From contig CALGSW010000012.1 of NCBI GenBank assembly GCA_937901965.1, positions 1 through 64,000 on the forward strand: a stretch of DNA of 64,000 nucleotides. The letters are read 5' to 3'. The translations under genes were made by a program, and so were the position numbers. This stretch comes from an uncultured Bacteroidota bacterium (lineage in GTDB: Bacteria; Bacteroidota; Bacteroidia; Bacteroidales; UBA932). Below the pieces are notes generated by a model. It saw nothing but the letters and a program-made list of their open reading frames with translations. It was not told where the DNA came from and did not search any database. This document shows, one piece after another, positions 60,529-64,000 of the stretch (positions are counted from its first letter, which is position 1; each line of letters opens with the position of its first letter).

Positions 60529-61344
60529 ATGAACAATTCTATTTCACAAAATAATATTATTGGTATTTTTGATTCTGGTGTAGGTGGTTTATCGGTTTGG
60601 AAAGAGCTGATAAAGCTAATTCCCGGAAACAGAATGATATATGTATCTGATAATGCCTATTCTCCATATGGCCCCAGACCCCATACAGAAATTATTGCCA
60701 GAGCTGTAGAAATATCTGAGTTTCTGATAAAAAACGGTGCAGGTATTATTGTTGTTGCTTGTAATACAGCTACAGCAGCTGCAATTGATGAATTGAGACA
60801 GAGATTTGATATCCCCATTATTGGGATGGAGCCGGCCGTTAAACCCGCTGCCGAAATGTCAAAGACAAGGGTGATAGGTGTTCTGGCCACAAAGGGAACT
60901 TTTATGGGAAGACTATACAACAGCACTTTGAGACGATTCGGAACAGGGGTTAAGGTTGTAGAAAAGGTTGGAACTGGTTTGGTTGATATTGTTGAGTCGG
61001 GGAAAGCGGATACAGAAGAGGGAAGGAGGCTGATTGAAAAATATATCAGACCCATGATTAAAAAGGGTGCAGATCACATTGTACTGGGATGCACTCACTA
61101 TCCATTTTTAAGCGAGCAGATTGCTAAAATTGCGGGAGAAGGGGTAACTCTTGTTGATCCGGCTCCGGCAGTTGCAAGACATACTCTGGAAATTCTGGAA
61201 AAGAGAGGACAACTATGCGATGAAAGCATTATCAGGTCTGAGCAGACTAGATTCTATGCTACAGGTACAGTTGAAAACCTCAAAAGAGTTGCCAGGACCA
61301 TTTTACCCTCACTTGATGAGGGTTTTTTTAACAATATGGAATAA
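60529..61344 (+). CDS. murI: Glutamate racemase
   Basis: A 271-aa cofactor-independent racemase that makes D-glutamate for peptidoglycan. Start at 60529 (MNNSISQNNIIGIFDSG); the TTG frame at 60514 lies inside the terminator stem. Motifs: IGIFDSGVGGLSV, YVSDNAYSPYGP, first catalytic Cys in VACNTATAAA, second in LGCTHYPFL. Complete. The start codon sits directly behind the upstream terminator, leaving no room for an ordinary ribosome-binding leader unless transcription reads through. Confidence 0.95.
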   Translation: MNNSISQNNIIGIFDSGVGGLSVWKELIKLIPGNRMIYVSDNAYSPYGPRPHTEIIARAVEISEFLIKNGAGIIVVACNTATAAAIDELRQRFDIPIIGMEPAVKPAAEMSKTRVIGVLATKGTFMGRLYNSTLRRFGTGVKVVEKVGTGLVDIVESGKADTEEGRRLIEKYIRPMIKKGADHIVLGCTHYPFLSEQIAKIAGEGVTLVDPAPAVARHTLEILEKRGQLCDESIIRSEQTRFYATGTVENLKRVARTILPSLDEGFFNNME

Positions 61345-61358
61345 CCAAACTTCAAACT

Positions 61359-63566
61359 ATGAAAACTGAACTTCTTTTCTATCTAGTGCCGCTAGCCGCA
61401 ATAGCAGCACTCTTTTTTGCAAGATATTTCTTTGTGGAGATGATGAAAGAGAGCGAGGGGACGCCCCGCATGAAGGAGATTGCCTCTTATGTAAGAAGTG
61501 GCGCAATGGCATATCTTAAGCAGCAATATAAGGTTGTTATACTTGTGTTTATTGTGATTGCAATATTCTTTGCAATTCTGGCTTATGGATTCGGAGTTCA
61601 GAACAAATGGGTGCCATTTGCATTTTTAACTGGTGGTTTCTTTTCCGGACTGGCAGGATTTATAGGGATGAAAACAGCTACCTATGCATCTGCCAGAACT
61701 GCAAACGCTTCAAGGAGATCCCTTAACGACGGTCTTAGAATTTCTTTCAGATCAGGAGCTGTAATGGGACTTGTTGTTGTAGGGCTTGGACTTTTGGATA
61801 TTTCTTTGTGGTATATAGTGCTTGATAATTTCGTTGATGCAACGCAAGGACAGAAACTCATAATTATAACAACAACCATGCTTACCTTTGGAATGGGAGC
61901 ATCTACTCAGGCACTGTTTGCCAGAGTAGGAGGGGGAATATATACGAAAGCAGCAGACGTTGGAGCAGACCTCGTGGGTAAAGTTGAAGAGAATATTCCA
62001 GAGGATGATGCAAGAAATCCTGCTACCATTGCTGATAACGTAGGAGATAATGTTGGTGACGTTGCAGGCATGGGGGCCGATCTTTACGAATCTTACTGTG
62101 GTTCAATACTTGCGACAGCGGCATTAGGAGCTTCGGCATTCTTCATTAATCCTGAATTACAATTAAAGGCGGTATTTGCACCAATGCTTATTGCTGCCGT
62201 AGGTATTATTTTATCAATAATCGGGATATTCCTGGTAAGAACGAAAGAGGGTGCCGGGATGAAAGAGTTACTGGGTTCGCTCGGTTTAGGTGTAAATGTG
62301 AGTTCTATTCTCATTGCAGCAGCAACGTTTGGAATTCTGTACATACTCGGAATTGAAAACTGGGTAGGTATATCTTTTTCAGTAGTGGTAGGATTAGTTG
62401 CAGGTATAATAATAGGGTACTCAACTGAATATTACACCTCACACTCATACAAGCCAACAAAAAGCATTTCTGAGAGTGCTCAAAGCGGTCCGGCTACTGT
62501 TATTATATCGGGTATAGGGATTGGAATGGTCTCCACAGCTATACCGGTTCTTACTATTACTGCGGCTATCATTCTGGCCTTTCTGAGTGCTACTAATTTT
62601 GATGTCAAAAATATGCTGATGGCTGAGAATCTGAGTATGGGCCTTTACGGTATAGGAATAGCGGCTGTGGGAATGTTGTCAACTCTCGGAATAACACTAG
62701 CTACAGATGCGTATGGCCCTATAGCTGATAATGCAGGCGGAAATGCTCAGATGAGTGAACTTGAACCTGAGGTAAGGAAAAGAACAGATGTCCTTGATGC
62801 TTTAGGGAATACCACAGCTGCTACAGGCAAGGGTTTTGCCATAGGCTCGGCAGCCTTGACAGCTATGGCTTTACTCGCATCATATATAGAGGAGATTAAA
62901 ATCGGATTGATCCATTTAGGTCAGACAACAATTGACATTGCAGGAAGAACAGTTGAAGTTGCCAGTGCCACGATACCTGATTTCATGGAGTACTACAATA
63001 TTTCTCTGATGAACCCCAAAGTGCTTGCAGGAGTTTTCCTGGGTTCAATGATGTCATTTCTTTTCTGTGGGCTTACAATGAATGCTGTAGGGAGAGCTGC
63101 CCGTCAAATGGTGGAAGAGGTGAGAAGGCAATTCAGGGAGATTCAAGGTATCCTTGAGGGTAAGGCAACACCGGATTACGCCAGATGTGTTGAAATATCA
63201 ACAAAGGGTGCGCAAAAAGAGATGCTTTTTCCCTCTTTGCTGGCAATAATTGTCCCTGTTGTTACAGGTGTGGTCTTTGGAGTTTCCGGCGTAATGGGAT
63301 TACTTGCAGGAGGTCTTGGAGCAGGATTTGTTCTGGCAATATTCATGGCTAATGCCGGAGGAGCATGGGATAATGCCAAGAAATATGTAGAGGAGGGTAA
63401 TTTTGGCGGTCCCGGTTCATTAAGCCATAAAGCTGCAATAGTAGGAGATACAGTAGGAGATCCATTTAAAGACACCTCCGGACCTTCACTTAATATCCTT
63501 ATTAAGTTAATGAGTATGGTGGCTATTGTGATGGCTGGACTTACAGCAGCATTCAGTTTACTATAG
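61359..63566 (+). CDS. hppA: Membrane-bound ion-pumping pyrophosphatase
   Basis: A 735-aa integral membrane protein of about 16 helices that couples pyrophosphate hydrolysis to Na+ and/or H+ export. The PPi-binding loop KAADVGADLVGKVE, the DNVGDNVGDVAGMGADLYES segment and the C-terminal GDTVGDPFKDTSGPSLN are conserved. The segment GNTTAATGKG (483-492) has Ala 487 and Gly 490 where K+-independent enzymes carry Lys and Thr, so the enzyme is probably K+-dependent, a class that includes Na+ pumps. It is 14 bp behind murI. Confidence 0.95.
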   Translation: MKTELLFYLVPLAAIAALFFARYFFVEMMKESEGTPRMKEIASYVRSGAMAYLKQQYKVVILVFIVIAIFFAILAYGFGVQNKWVPFAFLTGGFFSGLAGFIGMKTATYASARTANASRRSLNDGLRISFRSGAVMGLVVVGLGLLDISLWYIVLDNFVDATQGQKLIIITTTMLTFGMGASTQALFARVGGGIYTKAADVGADLVGKVEENIPEDDARNPATIADNVGDNVGDVAGMGADLYESYCGSILATAALGASAFFINPELQLKAVFAPMLIAAVGIILSIIGIFLVRTKEGAGMKELLGSLGLGVNVSSILIAAATFGILYILGIENWVGISFSVVVGLVAGIIIGYSTEYYTSHSYKPTKSISESAQSGPATVIISGIGIGMVSTAIPVLTITAAIILAFLSATNFDVKNMLMAENLSMGLYGIGIAAVGMLSTLGITLATDAYGPIADNAGGNAQMSELEPEVRKRTDVLDALGNTTAATGKGFAIGSAALTAMALLASYIEEIKIGLIHLGQTTIDIAGRTVEVASATIPDFMEYYNISLMNPKVLAGVFLGSMMSFLFCGLTMNAVGRAARQMVEEVRRQFREIQGILEGKATPDYARCVEISTKGAQKEMLFPSLLAIIVPVVTGVVFGVSGVMGLLAGGLGAGFVLAIFMANAGGAWDNAKKYVEEGNFGGPGSLSHKAAIVGDTVGDPFKDTSGPSLNILIKLMSMVAIVMAGLTAAFSLL

Positions 63567-63587
63567 TTCCTGCTGACTCAAAATCAA

Positions 63588-63624
63588 AAGGGGCTTACAA
63601 CACAAGTTGCAAGCCCCTTCATAA
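63588..63624 (+). terminator. Terminator after hppA
   Basis: AAGGGGCTT (63588-63596) pairs with AAGCCCCTT (63611-63619). It lies between the convergent hppA and thioredoxin-like genes and could serve both strands, though the T tracts are short. Confidence 0.6.
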
Positions 63625-63646
63625 TTTCAAGAATTTTTATATGATG

Positions 63647-64000
63647 TTATTTAGCTTTAACACCCAGATACTCTTCAAGGAAAGGAACTAATTCCTCTTC
63701 AGAAACTTTACGCTTGATAATCTTACCTTCACTGTCAACAAAGATATTCTGAGGAATGTATTTTACATGGTAAAGCTTGGCAGCTGCACTCTCCCAATAC
63801 TTAAGGTCCGAAACCTGAGTCCATGTTAGTTTATCATCTTTAATTGCGCTGTTCCACAGCTCGGCATCTTTATCAAAAGAGACTCCCAGAACACCAAATC
63901 CCAGCTTATTGTATTTCTTATAAATCTCAACAAGTGTAGGGTTGAAACGGCGGCATGGTCCACACCATCCAGCCCAGAAGTCAATCATTGTAATCTTGTT
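63647..64000 (-). CDS. Thioredoxin-like (TlpA/AhpC-TSA) protein, 5' end missing
   Basis: The C-terminal 117 residues of a thioredoxin-fold protein; the reading frame stays open to the window edge, so the start lies beyond 64000. The active site WCGPCRR is intact. NPTLVEIYKKYNKLGFGVLG, VSFDKDAELWNSAIKDDKLT and the cis-Pro region YIPQNIFVDSEGKII match TlpA/ResA-type thiol-disulfide reductases of Bacteroidota. The N-terminal part, where a signal peptide or DUF4369 domain is often found, is not visible. Confidence 0.88.
   Translation of the reverse strand, partial: NKITMIDFWAGWCGPCRRFNPTLVEIYKKYNKLGFGVLGVSFDKDAELWNSAIKDDKLTWTQVSDLKYWESAAAKLYHVKYIPQNIFVDSEGKIIKRKVSEEELVPFLEEYLGVKAK

Overview
The window looks like chromosome of an anaerobic member of the Bacteroidota (most likely Bacteroidales). 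Base composition is AT-rich, and many genes are preceded by the phylum's typical -7 promoter element TAnnTTTG. Gene content fits: heterodimeric methylmalonyl-CoA mutase, Bacteroidota-type omega subunit, BamA/BamD/Skp-like genes, carboxypeptidase-regulatory-domain outer membrane barrels, rubrerythrin, [FeFe]-hydrogenases and a membrane pyrophosphatase. I see no transposase, phage gene or CRISPR array.

Layout. (1) 1-1163 is a non-coding island of palindromic repeats behind a strong terminator. It holds three tandem 98-bp units plus two related elements with a similar core but different, self-complementary flanks. (2) 1164-5529 is a three-gene operon: a group B-type [FeFe]-hydrogenase, a sensory group C-type [FeFe]-hydrogenase carrying a PAS domain, and a SpoIIE/PP2C phosphatase. 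A beta-propeller lipoprotein follows. (3) 6541-14325 is a pilus-like locus: six secreted small proteins of DUF4402 type, a PapD-like chaperone and a 967-residue usher-like outer membrane protein with a SPOR-like tail. Two of the pilin genes, with their leaders, are an almost exact 874-bp direct duplication. A sigma-54-type activator gene lies convergently next to the usher gene, and both duplicated leaders contain a -24/-12-like sequence. (4) 15799-27758 carries methylmalonyl-CoA mutase (mutA, mutB), a Spy-like protein, lptB, dnaX, an M16 peptidase operon, a transglutaminase lipoprotein and efp. (5) tRNA-Phe follows, then a metallophosphatase lipoprotein and a membrane-bound AraC-type regulator. 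Next come two paralogous TonB-plug barrels and an Rrf2-YceI-porin-YceI block with a clear palindromic operator. (6) 38952-51695 carries an outer membrane barrel, a periplasmic glutathione peroxidase, a LytTR regulator, a large minus-strand block (nagB, recN, omega, bamD, trxB, gate protein, rubrerythrin), aminopeptidase P and a LysM/periplasmic-binding lipoprotein. (7) 51692-63566 carries purC, a glycosyltransferase, a Skp-like protein, pdxJ, nadK, uppS, bamA, two Skp-like genes, murI and hppA. A thioredoxin-like gene runs off the right edge.

Together the genes suggest fermentation with H2 production or sensing and propionate/succinate interconversion through methylmalonyl-CoA, with PPi-driven ion pumping and an oxygen-stress defence set (rubrerythrin, TrxB, Gpx, Rrf2). 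The strongest candidates for new biology are the chaperone-usher-like pilus locus with its duplicated, possibly sigma-54-controlled pilin gene, and the H2-sensing phosphatase operon. All functional names rest on reading motifs by eye; no database search was run.
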